The notes below the pieces were generated by a model that was not told where the DNA came from, searched no databases, and saw only the letters and a program-made list of their open reading frames with translations. A program made the translations under genes and the position numbers. From Gymnopilus junonius (Eukaryota > Basidiomycota > Agaricomycetes > Agaricales > Galerinaceae), in the NCBI GenBank assembly GCA_015501075.1, contig JADNYJ010000275.1:1-45397 (forward strand): 45,397 nt of DNA. Direction: 5' to 3'. This document shows positions 1 through 8,784 of the stretch, piece after piece (position 1 is the stretch's first letter; every line of letters begins with the position of its first letter).

Positions 1-254
1 TGGATAAATCCCGGCCTTGCGGCGTGCTGAGTTCCTCAGTCCCAGCCACTGTATACGACGGAAGACTATAACACATCCGAGGATGCCACATTTCCTCCGT
101 CCTTTTCCAGTGGCCAAAACTGATGCTGGCCCATCAACCGGAGAGTACGCCCAGCAAAAGCAAGGTTGATCTCCGGACGACGCGACTGACTTCAAGCGTT
201 TCCCTTTCAGCAATTTCACGTACTGTTTAACTCTCTTTCCAAAGTTCTTTTCAT

Positions 255-288
<34 letters not shown>

Positions 289-557
289 TCGCCAATATTT
301 AGCTTTAGATGGAATTTACCACCCATTTAGAGCTGCATTCCCAAACAACTCGACTCTTTGAGAGCGCACCACAAAGCCTTGGGAGTCCGTGTCAAAGACG
401 GGATTGTCACCCTCTATGACGCTCCATTCCAGGAGACTTGTACACGGTCCAACGCGGGTAACACTTCTCTAGATTACAATGCGGACGGCCAAAGACCGCC
501 AGCTTTTAAATTTGAGCTTTTCCCGCTTCACTCGCAGTTACTAGGGGAATCCTTGTT

Positions 558-590
<33 letters not shown>

Positions 591-626
591 GTTCAGCGGG
601 TAGTCCTACCTGATTTGAGGTCAAAA
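1..626 (-). rRNA. 28S (LSU) rRNA gene, 5' part with D1/D2 region, partial at left edge
   Basis: Read on the minus strand, the sequence begins at about 626 with the universal fungal ITS2/LSU junction (GACCTCAAATCAGGTAGGAC). The LR0R primer site follows at about 586-602, then the D1/D2 core with the usual basidiomycete signatures. These include GCGAGTGAAGCGGGAAAAGC at about 518-537 and the run ending in the conserved stretch CTTGAAACACGGACC-type core, which is not reached before the window ends. The gene is cut by the left edge of the window. What should lie upstream of it (to the right, on the minus strand) is ITS2, 5.8S and ITS1, but that region is replaced by unrelated AT-rich DNA, so this copy cannot be the standard inner unit of an intact rDNA array. 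Open frames here are shadows of rRNA. Confidence 0.96.
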
Positions 627-640
627 TGTGTCTCCCATAT
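627..640 (-). other. ITS2 stub and rDNA breakpoint
   Basis: The few bases upstream of the 28S start (reading ACACATTTT on the minus strand) still look like the 3' end of an agaricomycete ITS2. Beyond about 635-640 the sequence becomes AT-rich and has no ITS2 helices. No 5.8S follows: the conserved motif that would read GCATTTCGCTGCG on the plus strand is absent from the following kilobases. This marks the edge of the rDNA, either by truncation or by insertion of other DNA. Confidence 0.5.
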
Positions 641-1010
641 TAAAAATAACAAATTTTGGGTACTTAAGATTCATAGATCTGGGTTGGGCTGATATATTTA
701 TGTGCAGAGCACTTGGTGCATTAACCTCAGCCATAGAGTCAATGTCCAATAAAGAAGGGTTGTTTGTCAAATCTATATTGAGATTAATCATTCCATCCAC
801 AATAGATGGGCATAGGATAACATTTATCTTTGGCACTACTAGCCCACTTAACCTTTTCATAAGGGTGGTGTTTGAATTTTCATGTTATCATACTACTTGC
901 ATGTTGTGTCCAATAAAAGCCAATCCAATAAAGTGAAGGTCATGCAAAGTACTTGGCTGAAACAAAATTAATATTCAAAAAAGACAAGAATACAACTAAG
1001 TACTATATAA

Positions 1011-2199
1011 CTAAGTTTTCTTCTTGCCTTTGGTGGCAGAGGAGGGGCCAGCAGTGGATTTCGGGGCAGGCTTTGCTTTCTTCTGTGACTTATCCTGAGG
1101 GTCATCAGTGGTGTGTTTCTTCACCATCTTCAGTTCCAACTTCATGACCCTCTTCTCCAATTCACTGATCCTCATCTCCAACACCTTCACCTATTTCTCA
1201 ACATCCATCTGTGATTTCTCCAATGTTATGTCCAGGACAGTACCATTGACCTTGATGATTGAGTACCCCCCCTGTTCTCGCACCTTATTCATCATCCCCA
1301 CCAACAGGCATTGAGTGTGGTCATGATAGTCAGCATAGGGGGGGCCTCTTATACAAAATGCACACCTTTTGACCATTCTCCATTTGGTCTCTTTCCCATT
1401 GGTCTGCATTATGAAATCCTTACAAAGGTCGAGGTCTGCATTGACCACCTGGACAACCCAAACCCCAGAAGGTTTGCCATTGGTGAAATAACTAAAGTAA
1501 TCAAGTAAAAGCATTAGTAACATTCAGATGATTGGATAAAATCTTACCATCTAAACATCACTGCTGCGGCACCATTTACTTGCTTGCTAAAATCCTCGAG
1601 GTCCACCAACCCATGCTTCTGATCAGGAATGGTAGCCTCCCAGCAAGTTGAGGCACTGCCAGACTCGAACGGAGATTCAATGGGTAGGGGCCATGCCGCC
1701 CACATGTCCATAAAGTTCATGTAGTGCGGGCCTTCATTTTGTTGTCCTCCAGAGAGGTCCTCGAGCATGGAATGTCCATCTACATCTTTCCATGTAAAAA
1801 TATTGCTGTGTGTCATGATTGATGTGGATGATGGGATTGTCTCTACTCTGGCCTTAATGGCCTTCATCAACCTGGACACCAAGAGACTGCCATCTTTGGA
1901 GAAAGCCTGATAAAATGTGGTCAAGATAATGACCATCTGCAAGCATAAATTAACATGCAGGTTATATGAAACATTAAGCCTGAACATACATTCATTACTC
2001 CAAACCCCCTGACAAATGCCCCAATTGACTTCACAAATTTGTCGGTGATATTGGCTTCGAACCTTGCAGTGTCCACCATGTGCATGGCAAAGTGCATGGC
2101 CACCTTCTCTGTCATCATGATGGCCTGGTTCTTGGAGAGCTCAAGTTTCCCCATCTTCTTTTGTGAGGCAACAGCAGCAGAAGAGATAGCGATAGACAT
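1011..2199 (-). pseudogene. Three-exon gene with zinc-knuckle-like motif, coiled coil and basic tail; one nonsense codon
   Basis: Three exons on the minus strand fit in phase: 1990-2199, 1548-1936 and 1011-1491. The introns are 1937-1989 (GTATGT..TTGCAG, 53 nt) and 1492-1547 (GTAAGA..CTTTAG, 56 nt). The start is ATG at 2199; an in-frame ATG lies just upstream. The third exon has a Cys-x2-Cys-x9-His-x4-Cys pattern (CAFCIRGPPYADYHDHTQC), like a zinc knuckle, then a heptad-like helix (ISELEKRVMKLELK) and a Lys-rich tail ending GKKKT. An in-frame TAG at 1191-1193 interrupts the coiled coil; the frame stays open for 60 codons after it, so this looks like a recent nonsense mutation. I do not recognise the family. 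Zinc knuckles of this type often occur in transposon-linked proteins, which would suit the surroundings, but that is inference. Confidence 0.55.
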
Positions 2200-2229
2200 G
2201 TTAAGAGTTGGAAGATGTGTTAGATGCAC

Positions 2230-2983
2230 AAGTTAGAAAGCAAATTTCTGGGGATTCCTGTACAAATCTCCTCTCTTTTATATCCACCATACTTTGTTTG
2301 TTTCCTTCTATTCCCAAACAGAATGGCATGGAACATTGCCTTTGTTCTTACCAATCTTCCCCCCCATCTTTGCTAAGGATGTTCTTGGCAAAATTGTCCT
2401 AACCCCAATGGATACTGCGTGGAGGTGTGGGGGTCCAATCCTATCCAAATATGGCCTTCAATTTCCATGCTTATCCACCTGATTTCACATCTAATTTGAG
2501 CATATGACAACAGGATGATTACCCTATATTCATTTATAAGGGCATGCACAGCGTGAAGGTATCAATGGCTAAGTTTGTAAGACCAGCCTTAAAACCAATG
2601 GAAATACCCCTTCCTCTTTGAGGAATCTCAAATTTTACAAAGATGGGTGTTCAAATCTTAGAAAAAGCATTCATTTTTCATCACACCATTTGTCTAAGTA
2701 CTGGGGCTGCAGCCTGTTCCAAAGTCATACTAAGCAGGCTACTAGACAAGGCCATCTTAGATCAGTTACCATCTAAAAATTCAAATAGGCCTACTCATCA
2801 GTGTGTCACTTCAACGCTGATGGCGAGGTATGGGTATCATGCTTAAGCACCATCGTTTCTAGGATTTCAGTGACTTTTCAGTCCCAAGTTGTCACACATG
2901 ATGCCATCCATCAAAACATTCATCAGAACAGTTGGTTCTCACTTGAATATTCCTTTGAGAAACCCTAAGTAACTAGCAGTACT
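2230..2983. other. AT-rich gap, no gene seen
   Basis: Only short chance open frames (60-67 codons) occur here, with no domain, RNA gene or repeat I can recognise. It may hold the promoter of the minus-strand gene that starts at 2199. Confidence 0.5.
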
Positions 2984-3670
2984 ATGGCAACCTTGAAAGA
3001 GAAGGGGCTTGAGTTCAAACATGCCACATATAGCACAGAGGTGTATGAACTCCTTGCTGAATCTGGATTTGCCCCTCTGTTGTTTGTCAAATTCAACCCT
3101 GATCTAGAGAAGGAATTGAAAGATATCAGCAAGTGGAAAGAATTTGAGGCATTGAGTCCTAAGCCCTTAATCCATTACATTTTGATGCAGTATCTCACTC
3201 TGCCAACTGAGTAAGAAGCAGGATATCTCAATCTTGATGAACTCAAAATTGAAGATAGTGTGGCTGCAGTACAGGCAAAAGACAATATCAAAAAAACTTT
3301 GGAGGTTGTATTACATATTCTGAAAGGGCATGGTATGGTCCATGGGGATCTATGCCCTGCAAATATCTTGGTAAATGTGAAAAAGATCAATGGCTCTTGC
3401 TGTCTCTACAGGAGGGAACAGGACCCACCACTTGTCAATCTGAAAATCATAGATTTTGACTAGGCTGGCAGATAGGGAGAAGGGCTGTATCCAGCAGTTA
3501 GAAATCCTAAGGCCCCATTTTGACTGAGAGGTGTTGGAGAGGCAATCTCCACAAATGATGATAAGAAGATGATTCACTCATGGATGAAGGAATGGCCTAG
3601 CTCTACACCTGAGAAAAAGAAGAGAAAGTCTGGACAGAGGATGTCAATGAAGGTCAAGGTCCAGAAGTAA
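2984..3670 (+). pseudogene. Decayed fungal protein-kinase-like gene (HGDL / IDFD type)
   Basis: A single frame of 228 codons runs from ATG 2984 to TAA 3668-3670 and carries the core of a kinase-like domain. The catalytic loop reads VHGDLCPANILV (HGDLxPxNI, about residues 120-131), and the metal-binding segment LKIIDFD (about 153-159) is followed by AG and GEGLYP. This is the pattern of the expanded fungal kinase-like family whose members read IDFDWAG..G...YP. Four in-frame stops break it: 3212-3214, 3461-3463 (exactly where the family has Trp after IDFD), 3473-3475 and 3521-3523. Each stop can be reached from a plausible sense codon by a single C-to-T or G-to-A change (CAA, TGG, CAG and TGG as presumed originals). 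The N-lobe is short or missing. Almost certainly non-functional; family assignment about 0.7. Confidence 0.7.
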
Positions 3671-5236
3671 CTTACACAATCTGTGGCTTGGTGCTATGCA
3701 GATGTGCTGGGTGGACTCCCTGCTTGTCAAACTTTCCATTGATGGTGTGTGTCAGCTCTATGACCTACTCCAGAAGGATTATGAAAATCCAGTATATAAA
3801 CCTATCATTGAAGCAACTTGTAAGGCTTGGTACAATGACCTAAAGTAAGTTAGTTTGATCACTTTACTTGCAGTTTCTTATAGGTTTCAAAACATAGAGA
3901 TCGATCCAAGAAAAAAAAAATCACACAAACCCCATCCTGCTAAGCAGTCAAATCTAGCTGGTCAGCAGCATTTTCCCACTCCCCAGCAATATCCACCTGC
4001 TCAGCAGCATTTATCTACTTCTTCACAATTTCCATTTGCTCCTCTACAATTTCTGCTCCCTCAGCAGCATTCACTCCTCCTTCAGCAGCATTCACTCCTC
4101 CTTCAGCAGCATTCACTCCTCCCTCAGCAGTATCTGACTTGACAATTGTGGTCTTACCCATGCTGGCATCTCCAAACACTCCAATTCAGTAGAATTCCAT
4201 AATGGCTTAATGCAAGATGTCAGTGTTGAAGACAGTGCAAAATCCAGAGGCTCTACCTTGAATGTAGCATGATGCAGTAAGATAAGGACATATAAAAAAA
4301 AGATGATAATGGTGGTTGAAGAAAAAGATGTAAACTGTCAAAATTTAAATGGCAAGGAAAGCTTGTTGCAGATTCTCTGCTAAGCTGACCCAGCAGTGGC
4401 TCTTGCTGCTGACAAAGTTGATATGTTTTCATCCACTGGCTCTCAGATATGACTCAATAATGATGACAAGCCAAATCATGCAGGTTGGCTAGTGGGTTGT
4501 GTATGACTTTTGCTCTTGCAATTTCTGAGCCAGAGGTAAATGCTTGGATTGAGATACTGAGATGGTCAAATCAATAGCATGTAATACTGTAGAACAATGA
4601 GAGCGACTCACTGTGAAGGCTACTACCACCAGTGAGCTGAGATTGAGAAGATTGTTGGTGGACTGAACACTGCAACTGCAACTCAATGTGTGGGAGAACA
4701 TGCTTCACCTGCACCTACAACTCAATCAGTGGGAGGATAGGCTAAGGCTGATGTCATGACTGCCTCACATTTCCCTCATTCCCCTCATTCCATTTTCCCC
4801 TGTTTCATTCTTCAATCATCTATGCCTCTCCCATGTGCTGCAGCCTCTGTAGTAGCCTTGCCTTATCCATATGCTAACCTCATGGACTCTTATATATACT
4901 AATATGGTCATTTCTACTTAGTATAAATACTGGTTGGTTGTAGTAGATAGTCTTCAGCTTCAACTTGGTTTAGCCTCAGTTCTGACAGCTGAGGTTGATG
5001 ATGCAGAGGTTGATAAGGCTGAGACTGAGGCTGTAGTTCAATCAATGGGAGAAGGTCATTTGAAGGAATAGCCAGATAGGTCAAAGAGAGAGATTTGATT
5101 GATTTGCCAATGTTTCTATAGGCAGAGAGCTCTGGTAGCCAAACTCCTGGGGAATCTTTTGAATATGTGAGTAACAGCAACATCTAGGGTGCAGAAGCTA
5201 ATGCACCAGGTAACAACATTCAAGGATGCTGTTCCT
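3671..5236. other. AT-rich decayed region with a Gln/Pro-rich relic
   Basis: A Gln/Pro-rich open stretch at 3855-4142 (plus) follows the kinase relic and contains the 21-bp repeat listed separately. From 4150 to 5236 only short, stop-riddled frames with scattered low-complexity (Thr/Ala/Val, Gln) coding bias remain. The phrase CAACTCAATCAGTGGGAG and variants recur at about 4680, 4710 and 5035, suggesting an old repeat-containing protein. No gene can be supported. Confidence 0.4.
4061..4123 (+). repeat. 21-bp minisatellite, 3 copies
   Basis: Three tandem units of TCAGCAGCATTCACTCCTCCT occupy 4061-4081, 4082-4102 and 4103-4123. The first two are identical and the third differs at its last base. 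A partial fourth unit begins at 4124. The unit encodes a 7-residue repeat in the Gln/Pro-rich relic. Confidence 0.9.
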
Positions 5237-5470
5237 CTACCCTCAATGTTTACTTGGTGAAGCTGATCATCAAATCCATAGCTGTCATATTTTTGTAAAA
5301 CAGATTCATGCAGTAATTGATGGGCATCTCAGTGCTATCTGTATATTTCATCCAACCCTACCAGGTGATGTGACTTGAGGTTTGGAGAACCTATTCATTC
5401 TAAGAAAACTTTTAAGTTCAGTGTGTGACCTGGTGCCAAACCTACCAGTCTAGCACTATCACCCTAGTCT
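5237..5470 (+). repeat. Left arm of a 235-bp inverted repeat around the Rep locus
   Basis: This segment matches the reverse complement of 8549-8784 along its whole length, strongest over 5365-5470 (for example GATGTGACTTGAGGTTTGGA followed by GAACCTATTCATTCTAAG) and weaker toward 5237. Homology fades outside these limits on both sides. Translated arms keep traces of coding sequence in different frames, so the pair may be two opposed copies of an older repeat family rather than true transposon termini. Confidence 0.85.
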
Positions 5471-6325
5471 ACTGATAGGGTACCTACTACATGACTACCC
5501 ATAAATTTTGTATTTTTACTATATTTATATTGGAATACTAGGCACAAACACAACCCATCTCAATGTGCTGTTTCCATCAATATCATGAGGTGACATGTTC
5601 TCTCCATAATTTCTACTCATGATATACTCTATCCTATCCTTTGCATGCACCTTGTACCCTTAGATTGCACTGGAGCTTGGCAACAAGCTTAGACATGTTG
5701 GTGACCTCTAGACAACAATAAGATTATAAGAGGGAGGGTGAGGAAGCTTCCCAAATGGTGGAATAAGTGAGTTTATGATTACTGTTCTTTCAACAAGTTA
5801 CTTACAAATGTTCTATAAGCAAATATTTTCTGATGCTGCTGCTTGTCATCAATCAAACCCCAGCTTCTTTCAATGTCATAAAGAGACAATGAGCAGCATG
5901 GTCAAAAACACATGTTTAGCTTTCTATGTCATTGACCTAGAATGTGTCCACTTACCCTTCTGCATAGCTTGCCTACTGGATGAAGCTAAGCCATCTTCAT
6001 TAGAATAGGCTGAGATAATAGACTCAGTGTCTATCAGAGGATTGGACTGATAACTGATTTACATAACAAGGTATAGTATATAGAAAGAATATATATACAC
6101 CTATGCTCTGTGGGTCTTGTTCTTTGACATTCCTAATTTGGTTGTTCTAGACCAGCACAATCCTATACTTTTTGTAATAAGTATTAGAGGACAACCAGTG
6201 AATAAATTACTTTCCAAAAATATCCTTTGTGAACAAAAACTAAAATAGAACCTAAAATCAAGTGAAAAGGCTATTCTTACTTATCAATGCACATCTCACA
6301 ATCTTTGTTTATAAATAGAAGTAGA
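5471..6325. other. AT-rich gap between left inverted repeat and Rep locus
   Basis: No intact gene. A patch of coding-like sequence at about 5480-5770 (plus) is broken by stops and I cannot assign it. The rest is AT-rich with no structure I can defend. Confidence 0.4.
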
Positions 6326-6388
6326 ATTAGTAAGTGTTAGAAATTTATTAGTAATATTAGCTACTAGATGAGTAATCTACTTACTAAT
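6326..6388 (+). promoter_or_regulatory. Origin-like hairpin with nonanucleotide TAATATTAG upstream of Rep
   Basis: The loop sequence TAATATTAG (6352-6360) differs from the geminivirus nick-site nonamer TAATATTAC only in its last base. It is framed by a 7-bp inner stem with one mismatch and one wobble pair (6345-6351 with 6361-6367). A nearly coaxial perfect 9-bp outer stem surrounds it: ATTAGTAAG at 6326-6334 with CTTACTAAT at 6380-6388. The structure ends 92 bp before the Rep start codon, where CRESS-DNA viruses place their rolling-circle origin. Because the DNA is AT-rich, an isolated match could be chance; the position and double stem make it more interesting. Function is inferred. Confidence 0.5.
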
Positions 6389-6480
6389 CAACATATTTGA
6401 TCACATGGATGTCCTTCTCTAGCATATAAATAGTCAGTACAATAATCTAAAAGCCCATCAATTCCTTTCTCTTTACATCT

Positions 6481-7851
6481 ATGTCTTGCAACAGAACTCC
6501 AAGACCTAGCCACAGGAGAGCTACCAGGCCATATGAGCATATTATGGTTTTAGATCCTCTTGCCAGTCAGGGAGAAGCTATGCAGGGACCCACCCAGGAA
6601 GATAGCAACATTCCAGGAGAGGACCTCCAGGGTGATTTTATTACACACCAAAGACAGGGTGCTACAAAGTTTAGGTTTTCTGCAAAAACATATTTTCTGA
6701 CTTATAGTCAGGCAAGTATTTCATTACAGTACATTCTATTCAATTGTTAATGCATTTTTTAGATTGGTGACCATTCTTGGGCAATGCTAGAAGCAGTGTT
6801 TAACAGAATGAACAAAAGACCCAAATGGTGGGCAGTCAAAGAGCAACATGCAGATGGAGGCTGGCACTGGCATGTACTGGTTGTTTTTGACACTGTTTAT
6901 CGTGGAAAGAATCCACATGTGTGGGATGTTGATGGAATACATCCTAATATCAAAATGTGAGTATTCTTTTTAAGCTATTTTACCAGACTACTTATATATT
7001 ATTTAGTGTAACACGTTCATATGGGGTAGACAGGGTTGCTGCCTATATGAGGAAAACTGGCAATCCAGATTCCTCAGGAAACTGGTGTCCTCCAATTGTA
7101 GATGAAAACAATATGCCTAAACAAAAGAAATGGGCATATATAGCTGATGCAAGTCTTTTATTTTGCTTTAGATTATTAAATTACTAACTTGTCTCTTTTT
7201 AGTCTAAGGATGATGAGGAGTTTAATGCTAGATTAAGGGTCCATGCACCCTATGAAATGATCAACAATCACACCACCTTGAAAGCATATAGTAAAGACAA
7301 ATTTGCTGCCAAGTCCCAGCCTTACAAGTCCAAATGGAAAAAGGAAGACTTTCCAAATGTGCCAAGAGTATTGAAGGACTGGGTAAATAAGTATGTTGAA
7401 GGTGAACCTGGAGATCGCCCAAAAACACTTTGTTTATGGGGACCTACACATACTGGCAAAACACAATGGGCCAGAAGCTTAGGTGAGCTATTTCTTGTAT
7501 TTTGTACTAAATCAATCAGTAACCATATTCCTCAGGTCATCATGCTTATATGAACCTAACATTCAACTCTGACAAGTTGAAAGATGAGACAGTGGATTAT
7601 GCTGTCTTTGATGATATTCTTCTGATCAAATGAAGGGAAACAAGTACAAAGCATTTTTTGGTGCTCAAGAAGAAATAGAAGTAACAGACAAGTATCGGCC
7701 CAAGAGTACTCTTCATTGGGGAAAGCCACTTATCTGGCTATCTAATGAAGATCCAGAATTAGATCCTAATTTTGACCAACAGTGGCTGAAGGGAAATTGC
7801 ATTTTCTATTATTTAGATTACAAGTTGTATGAATCTTCTGAGGATCAATGA
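6481..7851 (+). pseudogene. Endogenous CRESS-DNA (geminivirus/genomovirus-like) Rep gene with four introns, frame-broken
   Basis: Rep proteins nick the origin and unwind DNA for rolling-circle replication. Exons 6481-6711, 6763-6956, 7007-7148, 7203-7482 and 7536 onward join in phase; the introns are 51, 50, 54 and 53 nt. The HUH endonuclease motifs are present: motif I FLTYSQ (residues 72-77), motif II HWH (112-114) and motif III Y155-x-x-K158, with an HPNI stretch like the geminivirus GRS element before motif III. The SF3 helicase follows with Walker A GPTHTGKT (269-276), Walker B VFDDI (about 306-310) and motif C ending in LSNEDP (about 7737-7754). The frame meets a stop at 7631-7633, just after Walker B, and the rest continues in another frame to TGA 7849-7851. 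There is an extra N-terminal stretch of about 60 residues. Two of the introns use GC donors. No capsid gene is visible nearby. Endogenous Rep copies are known in fungal genomes; introns show this one has been resident in the nuclear genome. Confidence 0.88.
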
Positions 7852-7898
7852 TTTATGCATTCTAGAATACAGTATATATTTAAAGTCAATATACATGT

Positions 7899-7970
7899 AG
7901 TGGCTATCAGAAAGAAGTGCAGAGGTGCTAGTAAACAGATTTGATCTTTTTATAGATAGACATTTGTTAA
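7899..7970 (+). repeat. 72-bp dispersed repeat, copy 1
   Basis: Starting 48 bp after the Rep stop, this matches 10484-10556 in the same orientation with few mismatches. The core of 30+ identical bases begins AGAGGTGCTAGTAAACAGAT. Confidence 0.9.
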
Positions 7971-7975
7971 GCACC

Positions 7976-8105
7976 TATAGGCTCTACCCTCTACCCATCC
8001 CAATAAAGCAATATCTGACTTCCCACCTGCCAAATTTTGTGCCTGACTACCCAAACAGGAAGGGCACATGGTGGACTACGCTTTCCAATAAGGCAATATT
8101 TGACT
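7976..8105 (+). repeat. 130-bp dispersed repeat, copy 1 (inverted partner at 12418-12545)
   Basis: It matches the reverse complement of 12418-12545 at roughly 85-90 percent by eye, including GTGCCTGACTACCCAAACAG. Both ends of the unit carry a related CCAATAA(A/G)GCAATAT sequence, so the unit itself has an internal direct repeat. It directly abuts the 7899-7970 repeat; together they may be one non-autonomous element of about 200 bp. Confidence 0.85.
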
Positions 8106-8548
8106 TTCTACTAGCTATTTCTTGTGCTTCCCTAGTTAAAATAAACATGACAGGATGGATCTTCTTCACATATGATATCATATAGCAATACCTTTTTTAC
8201 AAACTTTACTATTCATTTTCTGGCTTATTATCTTTCTTACTCTATATCATATATATGCTAAGAATTTCTATAATATATGCCCTAGTCTTTGTTCTGAGCT
8301 ATCTATCTTTACTTTCAGACAGATCAAGATTGCTAAATAATAGCTATCAAGTAGGTCTTTAGATTTCTTAAGATAAGTAACATTTATGGTATTCAAGCAA
8401 AAAAATTATTCACCTAGCTGAGAACCCCTACAGAATCACTCATGTTTATTAACAGAGCAATCCTATGCAGAGCACCATAGTGGTAAATGTGACCAGAAAG
8501 ACCATTGTACATCCCAACCCCTCAATGGATGTAAAATAATCACCTTGC
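8106..8548. other. AT-rich gap, no gene
   Basis: Very AT-rich sequence with no open frame of note and no recognised element between the 130-bp repeat and the right inverted-repeat arm. Confidence 0.5.
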
Positions 8549-8784
8549 AGACTAGAGGGATAGTGCTAAACTGGTAAGTTGGTGCCAGGTCATACACACT
8601 GAACTAACAAGTTTCCTTAGAATGAATAGGTTCTCCAAACCTCAAGTCACATCACCCCAGTGAGGTTGGATGCAATATACAGATGGTACTGACATACCCA
8701 TCAACTACCATATGATTCTGGCCTACCATGATATGATGGCTATGGATTTAATGGTCAGCCTCATTAAGCAAACACTGAGGGTTG
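8549..8784 (-). repeat. Right arm of the 235-bp inverted repeat around the Rep locus
   Basis: This is the reverse-complement partner of 5237-5470. The two arms enclose about 3.08 kb containing the origin-like hairpin, the Rep gene and the 72-bp and 130-bp repeats. The arms have diverged (about 80-85 percent by eye), so they are not recent. Confidence 0.85.

Noticed and set aside
358..603. 81-codon plus-strand open frame
   Set aside because: It lies wholly in the 28S rRNA gene and is antisense to it.
6481..7851. Helitron or parvovirus-type Rep as the identity of the initiator gene
   Set aside because: Helitron Rep has two catalytic Tyr and a fused Pif1 helicase; here there is one YxxK motif and an SF3 helicase, with a GRS-like HPNI segment.
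8280..8420. Other AT-rich near-palindromes in the AT-rich block as further origins
   Set aside because: Partial matches to the nonamer occur by chance in such DNA; none has a framing stem and a Rep start nearby.
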